From JANQRA01 sp035762545 (lineage in GTDB: Bacteria; Actinomycetota; Acidimicrobiia; Spongiisociales; ZC4RG35): 64,000 bases of DNA. The stretch covers positions 43,717-107,716 of the forward strand of contig DASTOM010000001.1 in the NCBI GenBank assembly GCA_035762545.1. The letters run 5' to 3'. The notes beneath the pieces are model-generated. The model worked only from the letters and a program-made list of their open reading frames with translations. It ran no database searches and had not been told where the DNA came from. A program made the translations under genes and the position numbers. Positions 39,738 through 50,719 of this stretch are shown here, piece after piece (positions within the stretch are counted from its first letter, which is position 1; each line of letters opens with the position of its first letter).

Positions 39738-40956
39738 ACAGAGCTTCGGACTGTTCCCGGCTCAGGGCTTCGGATGGGTTGATCCCGTGACGGTCGACGG
39801 CGGCGTGGATCCCCGTCTCGGGGTCCGGCAGTTCCACCGGGGAGTCGCTACCACCGAGAAGCGGTATTCCCGCCTCGAGCATCGACCGGAACGGGTACGC
39901 CCTGTCCATGCGGTCGGCACCGAGACGCTTCTCCAGCCACGACTCCTCTGAAGCCAGGAAGGCCGGTTGCACCGAAGCGGTGACACCCATCGATGCCATC
40001 CGGCTGATCGTCTCCGGCGTGAGGACCGAGGCGTGTTCGACCCGAAGCAGTCCGGGGTCGGCTCCGCTCTCGAGCAGGTCCTGATGGACGTCCAAGACCA
40101 GGTCGTTGGCCCGGTCTCCGATGGCGTGGATAGCAACGTGGCCGCCGGCAGCCAACGAGGTTCGGCCCATCTCCACCATCTTCGAGTGGTCGTACCGCTC
40201 GGTGCCACGGGTGTCGGTCATGTCGGCGAACGGCTCGTACATAGCTGCGGTGTGACCACCGAGACTGCCGTCGATGAAGTCCTTGTAGCCCCAGAACCGC
40301 ACCGGGCCCTGGGCCCGATCGATGCGTTCCTTGGCCCTGAGAAAGCTCTCGGGTGAATCGGCGATCAGCAACACGTCGATGTCGATGGGAAGGTCGGGTG
40401 CCAGCCGCACCAACGTCCCCACCTCGTCGTCGACCCCACACCAGACGTTCGCCGACACGGAGATCATCCCAGTGATCGAGCCGATCCCCATTCGTCTCAG
40501 GCCGGCGAGTGCGGTGATGATCTCGAGGTCGGATGGCGGTGTGACCAGCGGCTCCAGGGCCTTCGAAACGGGGTTGATCGCGGTCTCTCTGAGAATCCCG
40601 TTGGGTTTCCCGGTTGGGTAACGGTCGAACGAGCCGCCGGGTGGGTCCGGTGTGGTCTCGTCGAGACCTGCGAGCTTCATGGCCGCGCTGTTGGCGACTG
40701 CGATGTGGCCGCAGTAGCGGTAGAGGAGCACAGGACGGTCGGAAACGACGTCGTCGATGTCAGATGCCGTGGGGAGACGCAGATCGGAGACGCCTTCGTC
40801 GTTGAGTCGCTGGCCGATGACCGCGCCGGACCGTCCTTCTCCGTGGTCACGTACGCGACGCATCACCTCCGCGAGATCTGCGGCGTCCATCAACTCGAGG
40901 CCGTTGACCAGAGCGGCGTAGCCGAACGGGTGGAGGTGGTGGTCGTGGAAGCTCAT
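39718..40956 (-). CDS. Amidohydrolase family protein (YtcJ-like), TIM-barrel only
   Basis: A 412-residue amidohydrolase. It starts immediately at the metal motif FHDHHLHPFG, and has YKDFIDGSLGGHTAAM, VAIHAIGDRAND, RVEHASVL and LLGGSDSPVELPDP, the YtcJ-type sequence. YtcJ proteins are usually over 500 residues with a composite beta-sandwich made of both termini; here both ends of the sandwich are absent, with the protein ending after SEALFSPPAR. The ATG overlaps the inositol monophosphatase stop as ATGA. Confidence 0.8.
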   Translation of the reverse strand: MSFHDHHLHPFGYAALVNGLELMDAADLAEVMRRVRDHGEGRSGAVIGQRLNDEGVSDLRLPTASDIDDVVSDRPVLLYRYCGHIAVANSAAMKLAGLDETTPDPPGGSFDRYPTGKPNGILRETAINPVSKALEPLVTPPSDLEIITALAGLRRMGIGSITGMISVSANVWCGVDDEVGTLVRLAPDLPIDIDVLLIADSPESFLRAKERIDRAQGPVRFWGYKDFIDGSLGGHTAAMYEPFADMTDTRGTERYDHSKMVEMGRTSLAAGGHVAIHAIGDRANDLVLDVHQDLLESGADPGLLRVEHASVLTPETISRMASMGVTASVQPAFLASEESWLEKRLGADRMDRAYPFRSMLEAGIPLLGGSDSPVELPDPETGIHAAVDRHGINPSEALSREQSEALFSPPAR

Positions 40957-41759
40957 TGCAGGTGCTCCGGCATGGTGCGTGCCACGATGGAACGTAGCTC
41001 CTCGTGGACCTTGCCGTTGCTGGCGACGTGGGCCCGTGCCTCCAACTGGTTGATCTCGCCGGACTCATTGGTGTAGGTGCCGCCGGCCTCGGCGATGAGG
41101 AGGATGCCGGCGGCGACGTCCCACGGTTTGATCCCCTGGGTCCCTCCGTGCTCCCAGTAGGCGTCGTAACGTCCGGCGGCTAGCCAGGCGAGATCGAGTG
41201 CGGCGGCTCCGAGACGTCTCGTCCCCTGGCTGTTCAGCATGACCTCTTCCACGACACGAAGGTAGGCGCCGGCGTGCTCACGGCGGTCGTAGGGGAATCC
41301 GGTGGAGACGAGGGAGTCGGAGAGCGTCGCCGTCTCCGACACGTGGATCGGCTCGCCGTTGAGTGTGGCCCCCTCGCCGCGCACGGCGACGAACTCGTCG
41401 TTGCGGGCCACGTCGATGATCACGCCGACCATCGGCTCACCGTCATCCCACAGAGCAACGGAGACCGCAACTTGTGGCAGCCGGTGCACGTAGTTGACCG
41501 TGCCGTCGAGGGGATCGACGATCCAGACTCGACCGTGACGCCAGTCGCCGCCACCCTCCTCCTCGCCGAGGATCCCGTCATCGGGGAAGTGGCTTCCGAT
41601 CACAGAGCGCACCGCCGTCTCGGCGTCCCGGTCGATCTGAGTGACCGGGTCCACAGCGCTCTTCATCTCGGTGGTGAGTGGCTGGAAGAAGCCGGTTTGC
41701 ACGATGTCCGCACCCGCCCGCGCCGCCCTCAGTGCCACCCAAACATCACCTTCCCACAT
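40953..41759 (-). CDS. suhB: Inositol monophosphatase family protein
   Basis: A 268-residue Li-sensitive phosphatase. Metal sites: LGEEEGGG (Glu), WIVDPLDGTVNYVHRLPQ (the WxxDPxDGTxNF motif) and KPWDVAAGILLIAEAGG (final Asp). LGAAALDLAWLAAGRYDAYW is typical. It hydrolyses inositol-1-phosphate or related sugar phosphates, in actinobacteria linked to phosphatidylinositol and mycothiol. ATG 41759 has a TAGAGT box 7 nt upstream; an open frame further upstream overlaps the divergent lnt gene. Confidence 0.92.
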   Translation of the reverse strand: MWEGDVWVALRAARAGADIVQTGFFQPLTTEMKSAVDPVTQIDRDAETAVRSVIGSHFPDDGILGEEEGGGDWRHGRVWIVDPLDGTVNYVHRLPQVAVSVALWDDGEPMVGVIIDVARNDEFVAVRGEGATLNGEPIHVSETATLSDSLVSTGFPYDRREHAGAYLRVVEEVMLNSQGTRRLGAAALDLAWLAAGRYDAYWEHGGTQGIKPWDVAAGILLIAEAGGTYTNESGEINQLEARAHVASNGKVHEELRSIVARTMPEHLQ

Positions 41760-41799
41760 GTGGCGGACTCTATTGCGGGGCGCCGATACCCTCCATTCG
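41760..41799. promoter_or_regulatory. Divergent leaderless promoters, suhB / lnt
   Basis: A 40-nt gap holds TAGAGT on the - strand (41772-41767; 7 nt to the suhB ATG) and TACCCT on the + strand (41787-41792; 7 nt to the lnt GTG). Confidence 0.65.
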
Positions 41800-43302
41800 G
41801 TGCTGCTCCTCCTGGTCGCCGCCGTTCTGGGCGCCATTCTCTCCTTTCTGGCCTTTCCCCCGTTCGGCCCGGGGTTGCTCATAGTCCCGGGGATCGCAGT
41901 GTTGCTGTCTGCCCTGCGTCTCTGTCGGGAGCGAAGTCATGGTGTGCTGGTCGGCGCTGTGTACGGGCTGGTGTTCTTCGGCGGGTTGATGTGGTGGCTG
42001 GCCGAGCTCGAGCTCATCGCCCTCGTCCTCATCCCGGTTCAGGCCGTCTTCCTCGCCGTCTATGGCTGGTGGCTGGTGCGCTTCAACGAACGGTCACCCT
42101 GGGTCTGGCTCACGATGGCGGTGGGGAGTTGGGCCGTGATGGAACTGGCGAGGTATCACCTCCCGGTGGGCGGGCTGGAATGGGGCGCCGCGGGCTACGC
42201 ACTTGCCGACTTCGATCTCACGAGAATGCCGGCGTGGGCGATCGGCACGTCCGGGCTCACCCTCGTCGTGGTCCTGGTGGGAGCCCTTTTTGCCGTGGGC
42301 TTCACCACCGGATCATGGCGGTGGCTGCTCTCACCGATTCCCGTGGTGGTCCTGGCTGGCTCCCTGGCGCTCTTGGCGCCCGGTGTTGAAGGTGGCGCCT
42401 ACCCGGTTGCTGTCGTCCAAGGCTCGACGCCATGTCCCTTCGAGCACTGCCCCCCGAATGAGCGTCTCAGGACGTTCGCACAACACCTCGAGTTGACCAC
42501 CTCTCTGCCTGATGGCTACGGCGGTCTGGTGGTGTGGCCCGAGGGTTCGACTGGGTCGACAAACGCCGACCCGATGCTGAATGACGAGGTTCGTGAGGCG
42601 ATAGCGGATCAGGCGCGGAGGCTGCGCTCGACGATGGTGATCGGTGGTGACAGGGTGCTCAGCGACACCGAATGGATAAACGCCAACGTCTACTTCGACA
42701 GCAATGGCGAGATCGTGGGCGAGTATCGCAAGTACCACGGGGTCCCGTTCGGCGAATACGTCCCGCTCCGGCTGCTTTTCGATTGGATTCCAGCCCTGGC
42801 CCGGGTCCCACGGGACATGATCAGGGGGGAGGGGCCATTCGTCTACGAGGGCATCGGTTCGGTGATCTCGTTCGAGGGCGGCTTCTCCCGCTACACCTAC
42901 GAAGTGAGGAAGGCCGGCGCCGATGTGATCATCGTCAACACCAACGAAGCGTCGTACGGTCCCGATGCCCCCACCTCGGACCAGTTCATCAACATGACCA
43001 GGATGCGCGCCGTCGAGCTCGGAGTGCCGGTCGTACACGCCGCCGTGACTGGCAAGTCGGTTGTCATCGACGCATTTGGAGATCTCGGCCCCACGACCGG
43101 GCTCGGGACGATGGAGATCCTCGACGACACCTACGGCTCATCTCGATCGACTGTCTACATGGCGATCGGAAACCTGGTCATGTGGCTTGCCGCTGTCGCC
43201 GCCGTCGTTGTCTGGAGCAGGTCACTGGTAGGTTCTCGGCCAATGCAATTGGCTTGCGGTTCGATGAGATCGAACACGGGCCGACGCGACCAGGAGGACT
43301 GA
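41800..43302 (+). CDS. lnt: Apolipoprotein N-acyltransferase (active-site Cys replaced by Ser)
   Basis: A 500-residue protein: N-terminal membrane part with about seven helices (LLLLVAAVLGAILSFLAFPP onwards) and a C-terminal nitrilase domain. The catalytic Glu is in LVVWPEGSTGS and the Lys in YRKYHGVPFGEYVPLR. The nucleophile position reads VISFEGGFSRY where Lnt proteins have CYE or CFE, so Cys is Ser (codon TCG). The late TNEASYGPDAPTSDQ block is conserved. Lnt adds the third acyl chain to lipoproteins; several lipoproteins are encoded in this window. GTG 41800 is chosen from the promoter box and the first helix. Confidence 0.88.
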   Translation: MLLLLVAAVLGAILSFLAFPPFGPGLLIVPGIAVLLSALRLCRERSHGVLVGAVYGLVFFGGLMWWLAELELIALVLIPVQAVFLAVYGWWLVRFNERSPWVWLTMAVGSWAVMELARYHLPVGGLEWGAAGYALADFDLTRMPAWAIGTSGLTLVVVLVGALFAVGFTTGSWRWLLSPIPVVVLAGSLALLAPGVEGGAYPVAVVQGSTPCPFEHCPPNERLRTFAQHLELTTSLPDGYGGLVVWPEGSTGSTNADPMLNDEVREAIADQARRLRSTMVIGGDRVLSDTEWINANVYFDSNGEIVGEYRKYHGVPFGEYVPLRLLFDWIPALARVPRDMIRGEGPFVYEGIGSVISFEGGFSRYTYEVRKAGADVIIVNTNEASYGPDAPTSDQFINMTRMRAVELGVPVVHAAVTGKSVVIDAFGDLGPTTGLGTMEILDDTYGSSRSTVYMAIGNLVMWLAAVAAVVVWSRSLVGSRPMQLACGSMRSNTGRRDQED

Positions 43303-43306
43303 ATCA

Positions 43307-45256
<1,950 letters not shown>

Positions 45257-45259
45257 GTC

Positions 45260-45676
45260 TTGAGGCGAGGGCTGGTTGGGGGGTTGATCACGGCCCTCTC
45301 TCTGACCGGCTGCGCCGGGCTCGAAGATGCCACAGCCACGCTCAAGGAGTCCATTCAGGGCCTGGACCTGGACGCCGCCCTCGACGATCTCCGTGATTGC
45401 GAGGCTCTGGCCGACGGCTTCGTGGCTGTCGTGCGAGAGGCTGTCGCCAGGGTCGACGAGGTGGGCGGGGCGGGCAGCGTGGCAACCAGCGACATGTCTG
45501 ACATCGTCGACGAAGTGTCGGTGAGCAAGTACTACGACCTCGCCGAACAGCTCGGATGTGCCCGTCTCGAAGCTCAAGTGGATCTCATCGACCGACTGCG
45601 GACCCTCGACGGGGACACCGGTGCGGGAGACGCCTTCCTCGACGAGATGATCGATCAGGCCCAGCTCGGCGGCTGA
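45260..45676 (+). CDS. Small lipoprotein
   Basis: A 138-residue protein with a lipoprotein signal (RRGLVGGLITALSLTGC, lipobox LTGC) and a mature part of acidic amphipathic helices with two cysteines (LRDCEALADG, QLGCARLEAQ). No family recognised. The TTG start (45260) lies 3 nt after acsA, so the gene is the last of an lnt-acsA-lipoprotein operon. Its stop abuts that of a convergent gene within the palindrome TGATCA. Confidence 0.75.
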   Translation: MRRGLVGGLITALSLTGCAGLEDATATLKESIQGLDLDAALDDLRDCEALADGFVAVVREAVARVDEVGGAGSVATSDMSDIVDEVSVSKYYDLAEQLGCARLEAQVDLIDRLRTLDGDTGAGDAFLDEMIDQAQLGG

Positions 45677-46153
45677 TCAGGTCAGAAAAGCCCCCGCTAC
45701 GAAGACGATCAGGATCAGAAAGCCTCCGGCCAACTCGATGCCGGTCGACGTCAGCACCGCCTTCACCGCTGTCTTGGTCGACGGCCAAGCCTGCTCGCGG
45801 CCTCGTCTGATCCGTTCGAAGACGTAGACGGTCAGGATGAACCCGATCGGGGCGCCGACCACCGGAATCACGAACAGGCCGACGACCGCGACCAGCACCG
45901 CGGTGAAGAGGACCCATCCGGGAACTCCCTCGCTGCGCAGCTGTCTGTGGGGGAAGGCGTACTTCAGCGCGGTGGCAGTCAGGGCCAGCGCGATGACGAT
46001 CCCCAGCACCACCCAGGCCACCGCGGTGGACTCCTCGAACGCCCAGATCGTCACGGCGATCACCTGAAGCACCAGCCCCGGCAGGAATACGACGACGATG
46101 CCGATCAGTCCGATGAGGACCGCGAGACCCGCCAGAAGGTCGTGTAGCTCCAA
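45677..46153 (-). CDS. DUF456 family membrane protein
   Basis: A 158-residue protein with four or five transmembrane helices. The pattern LHDLLAGLAVLIGLIGIVVV and FLPGLVLQVIAVTIW, then a Gly-rich pore-like segment VVGLFVIPVVGAPIGFILTV and a basic loop ERIRRGREQAWPST, matches DUF456. Function unknown. The start is probably TTG 46153, with GATAAT 6 nt upstream; no ATG or GTG lies nearby. Confidence 0.75.
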   Translation of the reverse strand: MELHDLLAGLAVLIGLIGIVVVFLPGLVLQVIAVTIWAFEESTAVAWVVLGIVIALALTATALKYAFPHRQLRSEGVPGWVLFTAVLVAVVGLFVIPVVGAPIGFILTVYVFERIRRGREQAWPSTKTAVKAVLTSTGIELAGGFLILIVFVAGAFLT

Positions 46154-46160
46154 GCGGTGA

Positions 46161-46976
46161 TTATCCCAGGGAGGCAGCCAGGTCGGCGACAGCCGTCGAC
46201 GCACCCGCGAGAAGAGGCTCGCCGTGCCCGAAGAGAGCCACCTCGTAGTCGAAGGACGCCAGGTCTTGCACCGAGAGGTTGGCCGTCTCGATGTCCTCGG
46301 AGAACTGGGCGTTGGGGCCGGCGACGCCGCCGTCGGAGCCGTTGAGGGCGTCCCCGGCGATGAGGACCCCGGCAGCGGTGTCGAGCATCGAGATATGGCC
46401 GGGGGTGTGCCCCGGGGTCTCGATGGTCTGCAAGCCAAAGATGGTCGCTCCGTTGGCGAGGGGTGTCCCCTCGGCTGAGGCGCTGATCGCCGGGATATCG
46501 GCCGCTCCGGCATACCACGGAGCACCGGTGGCGGCTATCACGGCCTCCAGGCTGCCGATGTGATCGGGGTGCTTGTGGGTGGCGATCACATGTGCCACGT
46601 CACCCCAACCCAGACCGATCTCGCCCAGACCTATCTCTATGGCCGTCTCGCTGCCCGCAACCCCGGTGTCCACGATTGCCGCCTCCCCTCCGCGGTAGAC
46701 GATGTAGGCGGAGACGAAGTCGAGGTTCACCCGATGCCAGACCTGACCGGCCTCAGCCGAGGTCGTCGTGACGGCTGCGATCGTGGTTGTGGCGACGTTG
46801 CCCTCGGTGGTGCTGCCGGATGGCGTTGTGGATGAGTTTCCCGGGATGGCGGTGGTCGAGGAGCCACCAGTCTCATCAGGGCTGCAGGCGGCGGTCCCGA
46901 GGAGCATCATCGCGAGCCCGGCCTTGCCCATGTCCTTGAGGAGCATCCGTCTCGTGATGAACGCCGGGGCGGTCAT
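46161..46976 (-). CDS. Exported MBL-fold metallohydrolase
   Basis: A 271-residue protein. The N-terminus resembles a Tat/lipoprotein signal (FITRRMLLKDMGKAGLAMML, then GTAACSP) followed by a Ser/Thr-rich linker. The metallo-beta-lactamase domain has the zinc motif ATHKHPDHIGS, the second His in ETPGHTPGHISM, the bridging Asp in LIAGDALNGS and a late His in FGHGEPLL. Substrate unknown. ATG 46976 has a TAGGGT box at 6 nt and is divergent from trpB. Confidence 0.85.
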   Translation of the reverse strand: MTAPAFITRRMLLKDMGKAGLAMMLLGTAACSPDETGGSSTTAIPGNSSTTPSGSTTEGNVATTTIAAVTTTSAEAGQVWHRVNLDFVSAYIVYRGGEAAIVDTGVAGSETAIEIGLGEIGLGWGDVAHVIATHKHPDHIGSLEAVIAATGAPWYAGAADIPAISASAEGTPLANGATIFGLQTIETPGHTPGHISMLDTAAGVLIAGDALNGSDGGVAGPNAQFSEDIETANLSVQDLASFDYEVALFGHGEPLLAGASTAVADLAASLG

Positions 46977-47026
46977 GCCCAAACCCTACGCCCGATCGCG
47001 TTTTGTGCACGCGTAGGGTTCCGGCC
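46977..47026. promoter_or_regulatory. Divergent leaderless promoters, MBL hydrolase / trpB
   Basis: Two identical TAGGGT boxes face away from each other: - strand 46988-46983 (6 nt to ATG) and + strand 47014-47019 (7 nt to ATG). The boxes and flanks form an inverted repeat AAACCCTACGC / GCGTAGGGTT. Confidence 0.65.
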
Positions 47027-48385
47027 ATGACGACCAAGATCATCCTGCCCGAGTCGGAGCTGCCCACACACTGGTACAACATCGTCCCCGACCTCCCCAG
47101 CCCACCCCCTCCCGTCCTCCACCCCGGGACCCACGAGCCGGTCGGCCCCGAGGACCTCGCCCCGTTGTTCCCGATGGATCTCATCCTGCAGGAGGTGGCG
47201 ACCGACCAGTACATCGAGATCCCCGAGGAGATCAGAGAGGTCTACCGGATGTGGCGGCCGTCGCCGCTGTATCGGGCGCATGGTCTGGAGAAGCTGATCG
47301 GTGGGCCGGCCCGCATCTACTACAAGTACGAGGGAGTCAGCCCGGTCGGTTCGCACAAGCCGAACACAGCCGTAGCCCAGGCCTATTACAACGCAAAGGC
47401 CGGGGTGAAGAAGCTCTCGACCGAGACCGGGGCCGGCCAGTGGGGCTCGGCGCTCGCCTTCGCTTGCTCGCTGTTCGGGCTGGAATGCGAGGTCTATCAG
47501 GTGCGTGCCTCGTACGACCAGAAGCCGTATCGCAAGGCGCTGATCGAGACCTTCGGCGCCACGATCTATCCGTCACCTTCGACGAACACCAACTACGGCA
47601 GGTCGGTGCTCGAGTCGGATCCGGACACTCCCGGGAGTCTCGGCATCGCCATCTCCGAGGCGGTGGAGGTGGCGGCCACGAACGAGGACGTGAAGTACTC
47701 GCTCGGGTCGGTCCTCAACCACGTTCTGATGCACCAGACGATCATCGGTGAGGAAGCCCTCAAGCAGCTAGCGATGGTCGACGAGACACCGGACGTCATA
47801 ATCGGCTGCGCCGGGGGAGGTTCGAACTTCGCCGGTTTCGCCTTCCCCTTCGTCAGGGAGAAGATGGCAGGAACGATGGACCCGGTCGTCCGGGCAGTCG
47901 AGCCTGCGGCTGCCCCATCTCTGACCCGAGGGTCGTATCAGTTCGACTTCGGCGACACCGGGCAGATGACCCCGCTCGTCAAAATGCACACCCTGGGCCA
48001 CCCGTTCATCCCGGCCCCGATCCACGCCGGCGGTCTTCGCTATCACGGGATGGCGCCTTTGGTGTCCCATCTGCTCGAGCTCGGCTTGATCGAGGCGCAG
48101 TCTCACCATCAGACCGAGACCTTCGCCAAGGCGGTCGAGTTCGCTAGGGCCGAGGGCATCATTCCCGGCCCGGAGCCGACCCACGCCGTGGCCGAGGCGA
48201 TGTATGAGGCGGAGCGGGCCAAGGAAGCCGGCGAGGAGAAGGTGATCGTCTTCAACCTCAGCGGTCACGGCCACTTCGACATGGCGTCGTACCAGGCCTA
48301 CTTCAACGGCGAGCTCGTCGACTACGAGCACCCCGAGGCCGAGATCGAGGCCGCCATGACCAAGGTCCCGGTCGTGGCGGGCTGA
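47027..48385 (+). CDS. trpB: TrpB2-type tryptophan synthase beta chain-like protein
   Basis: A 452-residue PLP enzyme of the TrpB2 group. Motifs: WRPSPLYRAHGLEKLIGGPA, the Schiff-base Lys in GVSPVGSHKPNTAVAQAYYN, TETGAGQWGSALAFACSLFG, the phosphate loop GCAGGGSNFAGF, and HAGGLRYHGMAPLVSHLLE. TrpB2 makes tryptophan from indole or phosphoserine and occurs alone or beside TrpB1. It is not next to other trp genes. A palindromic repeat copy lies 8 nt after the stop. Confidence 0.92.
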   Translation: MTTKIILPESELPTHWYNIVPDLPSPPPPVLHPGTHEPVGPEDLAPLFPMDLILQEVATDQYIEIPEEIREVYRMWRPSPLYRAHGLEKLIGGPARIYYKYEGVSPVGSHKPNTAVAQAYYNAKAGVKKLSTETGAGQWGSALAFACSLFGLECEVYQVRASYDQKPYRKALIETFGATIYPSPSTNTNYGRSVLESDPDTPGSLGIAISEAVEVAATNEDVKYSLGSVLNHVLMHQTIIGEEALKQLAMVDETPDVIIGCAGGGSNFAGFAFPFVREKMAGTMDPVVRAVEPAAAPSLTRGSYQFDFGDTGQMTPLVKMHTLGHPFIPAPIHAGGLRYHGMAPLVSHLLELGLIEAQSHHQTETFAKAVEFARAEGIIPGPEPTHAVAEAMYEAERAKEAGEEKVIVFNLSGHGHFDMASYQAYFNGELVDYEHPEAEIEAAMTKVPVVAG

Positions 48386-48392
48386 GCAAGCA

Positions 48393-48444
48393 CGTTCTGG
48401 GCGCATTTACCCCGCGGAAACGGCGGGCTTATGCGCCCAGAACG
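48393..48444. repeat. Palindromic intergenic repeat, copy 1
   Basis: A perfect 14-bp inverted repeat, CGTTCTGGGCGCAT and ATGCGCCCAGAACG, encloses 24 nt containing a CCCGC/GCGGG inner stem. It lies between the convergent trpB and lipoprotein genes. The arms are shared with copies at 55012 and 56033. Confidence 0.92.
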
Positions 48445-48456
48445 GATTGAAGCGTC

Positions 48457-49242
48457 CTACCCGCAGGCGGTCTCGCCCGGGATCAGAGGTCTGACGAGGA
48501 GAGTGATCGGGTCGGAGGTGCCGTCGGGGTGGGTCCAGACCGTGGCCTGGGTGGCGCCCTCGAATGAGGTGAGGACGTCCGACTCGTAGGTCCGGCAGTA
48601 CCAACCGTTGGGCAGTTCGGTCCACTCGGCGAACGCTTCGTCCTCGAGGGGCCATTCCCGTTCGTCGCCGAACTCGGGATCGACGAACCCGAAACCGGCC
48701 ACGACCCGGATCTCCTCAGATGAGTACGGCTCGGCCGGCGCCTCCGCGGTGAATCGGTCGAGCGTCTCGATGAGCTCGAGGAACGTCTCGTTGCGCTCCG
48801 AAGGCTCCTCCTGGATCCCGAGCGCGTAGACCGAGTACTTGTGCTCGCCGTTGTCATCCCAGAATCGGATCACCTCGGTGGAGGCGTCGGCGACGAAGTT
48901 GAGCGCCGAATCGTCGCTCTCTTCGACGATGTCGGCGAGTCCCATGTCCTCGACCATCGCAAGGACTGCGTTCATCTGGGAGTCGCTGAGTTGGGCGACC
49001 ATGTACGGGGGCACCAGCGGTCCTGGGAATTGCATCGTCTGGACGCCCTGGAAGATGAGGCGGCCGTCACCGAGCACCGTGTACCTGGGCCCGTTGCTGA
49101 GGGCGAACTCAACGGGGACGAACCCGCCTTCGGAGGTGATCTGGATCACCGCCGCATCGGGATCGAGGTCAGTGCTCTCACCGCCGCCGCATGCGGCGAG
49201 GGCGAGCGCGGTCAACACAACACCAAGTGACTTCCTTCTCAT
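48457..49242 (-). CDS. Lipoprotein of unknown function
   Basis: A 261-residue lipoprotein with signal RRKSLGVVLTALALAAC (lipobox LAAC) followed by GGGESTD. The mature part contains VIQITSEGGFVPVEFALSNG and TVLGDGRLIFQGVQTM; a C-terminal pair of cysteines (GWYCRTYE, GETACG) may form a disulfide. No named family is recognised. It is convergent with trpB, separated by the palindromic repeat. Confidence 0.8.
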   Translation of the reverse strand: MRRKSLGVVLTALALAACGGGESTDLDPDAAVIQITSEGGFVPVEFALSNGPRYTVLGDGRLIFQGVQTMQFPGPLVPPYMVAQLSDSQMNAVLAMVEDMGLADIVEESDDSALNFVADASTEVIRFWDDNGEHKYSVYALGIQEEPSERNETFLELIETLDRFTAEAPAEPYSSEEIRVVAGFGFVDPEFGDEREWPLEDEAFAEWTELPNGWYCRTYESDVLTSFEGATQATVWTHPDGTSDPITLLVRPLIPGETACG

Positions 49243-49304
49243 GGAGCATTAGATGGCCGACGACGATTCCCGGTTCCCGGGTCATACCCGGCTTCACGCC
49301 CGAA

Positions 49305-50582
49305 TCAGCGGTTCTCCCAGGTCTCCAGACCTTCGCCGACCAGGTCGATCGCCCAGTCGAGCTCCTCCATGGTCGTGATCAGCGGCGGGATGAACCGGAG
49401 CACGTTCCCATCGGGCCCGCATTCGATGATGATCAACTCGTTGTCGAATGCGTGAGATGCCACGTGCTGGAACGCCTTGGCGTCAGGACGCCGGCTCTCG
49501 GCGTCTTCGACGAACTCGACCCCGATCATCAGCCCGAGCCCTCTCACATCGCCGACGGTCTCGTAGCGATCAGCCAACTCGTTGAAGCGACGGAAGGCAT
49601 GCTCCGACAGCTCACGAGCGTGGGGGAGGAGGTCGGCCATGGTGTCGATCACCGCCGCACTCGCCGCGGCAGCCACCGGGTTTCCACCGTAGGTGGTCCC
49701 ATGCGATCCCACGGGCCAGCCGTCGATGATCTCCCGGCTCGAACCGTACGCCGAGAGTGGGAACCCGTTGGCGATTCCCTTGCCGAAGGCCATGATGTCG
49801 GGCTTGGCGTCGTAGTGGTCGGCGGCGAACCATTCCGCGGTCCGGCCGAACCCGGTCTGCACCTCGTCGAACACCATCAGGATGCCGTTCTCAGTGGCGA
49901 TGGTCCGCAACTCGTCGAGGAAACCGGCGGGTGCCGGGTAATAGCCGCCTTCGCCCTGCATCGGCTCGATCAGGAAGCAGGAGATGTTGTGCGGCGAGAC
50001 CACATGCTTGAACATCATCTCCAGCTCGTGGAGTGACCGTTCCACAGCGCTCTCTTCGTCCATCCCCCAGCGGTAGGGATGGGGGAAGGGAGCCACGAAC
50101 ACCGAGCCGAGGACGGGGTGATAACCATCCCGGTACTTGGCCTTGGACGTGGTGTACGAGACCGAGCCCATGGTGCGACCATGGAATGCCCCCCGGAACG
50201 TGATGACACCCTGTCGCTTGGTTGCGTACTTGGCCATCTTGACGGCCGCCTCCACAGCCTCGGCGCCCGAGTTGGCGTATCCGAACTTCTCGATCCCTGG
50301 AGGGGTGATGTCCCGCAGCCGTTCGGCCGCCTCGACCAGCGACTCGAAGTGGAAGATCATCCCCGAGTGGACCAGTTTGTCCAGCTGTTTCCGGGCCGCT
50401 TCGACGACGGCCGGGTGGTTGTGGCCGAGGTTGGTGACTGCGGTGCCACAGGCGAAGTCCGCCCACCGATTCCCGTCGGGGTCGGTCACCCAGATCCCCT
50501 CCGCCGAGACGGCGTGGATCTTGGTGTTGAAACCTATTACTGGGGCGAGAACGTCGTTGTGACGGGATAGAAGGTCGGCCAT
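49305..50582 (-). CDS. Class III aminotransferase (4-aminobutyrate aminotransferase-like)
   Basis: A 425-residue omega-aminotransferase. The family motifs are GIWVTDPDGNRWADFACGTA, NSGAEAVEAAVKMAKYAT, FRGAFHGRTMGSVSYT, FLIEPMQGEGGYYPAP, LMVFDEVQTGFGRTAEWFA and the Schiff-base Lys in AFGKGIANGFPLSA. GabT-like enzymes use 4-aminobutyrate or similar omega-amines. No succinate-semialdehyde dehydrogenase gene is adjacent. AAAGGAG precedes the ATG. The 137 nt between it and the HdeD-like gene contain nothing I can call. Confidence 0.9.
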   Translation of the reverse strand: MADLLSRHNDVLAPVIGFNTKIHAVSAEGIWVTDPDGNRWADFACGTAVTNLGHNHPAVVEAARKQLDKLVHSGMIFHFESLVEAAERLRDITPPGIEKFGYANSGAEAVEAAVKMAKYATKRQGVITFRGAFHGRTMGSVSYTTSKAKYRDGYHPVLGSVFVAPFPHPYRWGMDEESAVERSLHELEMMFKHVVSPHNISCFLIEPMQGEGGYYPAPAGFLDELRTIATENGILMVFDEVQTGFGRTAEWFAADHYDAKPDIMAFGKGIANGFPLSAYGSSREIIDGWPVGSHGTTYGGNPVAAAASAAVIDTMADLLPHARELSEHAFRRFNELADRYETVGDVRGLGLMIGVEFVEDAESRRPDAKAFQHVASHAFDNELIIIECGPDGNVLRFIPPLITTMEELDWAIDLVGEGLETWENR

Positions 50583-50719
50583 ATGGGACTCCTTTGCGAC
50601 CGAAGACTCGATGTGTCGGCGAGCGCGAAGACAGGCTACGGAGCGGCGAAGAGCCCTTGTCGGGCCGCCCGCGGCGACGGGTCTCTCATCCCAGCAGGTT
50701 AGCGGGCGGCATGCCCGTC

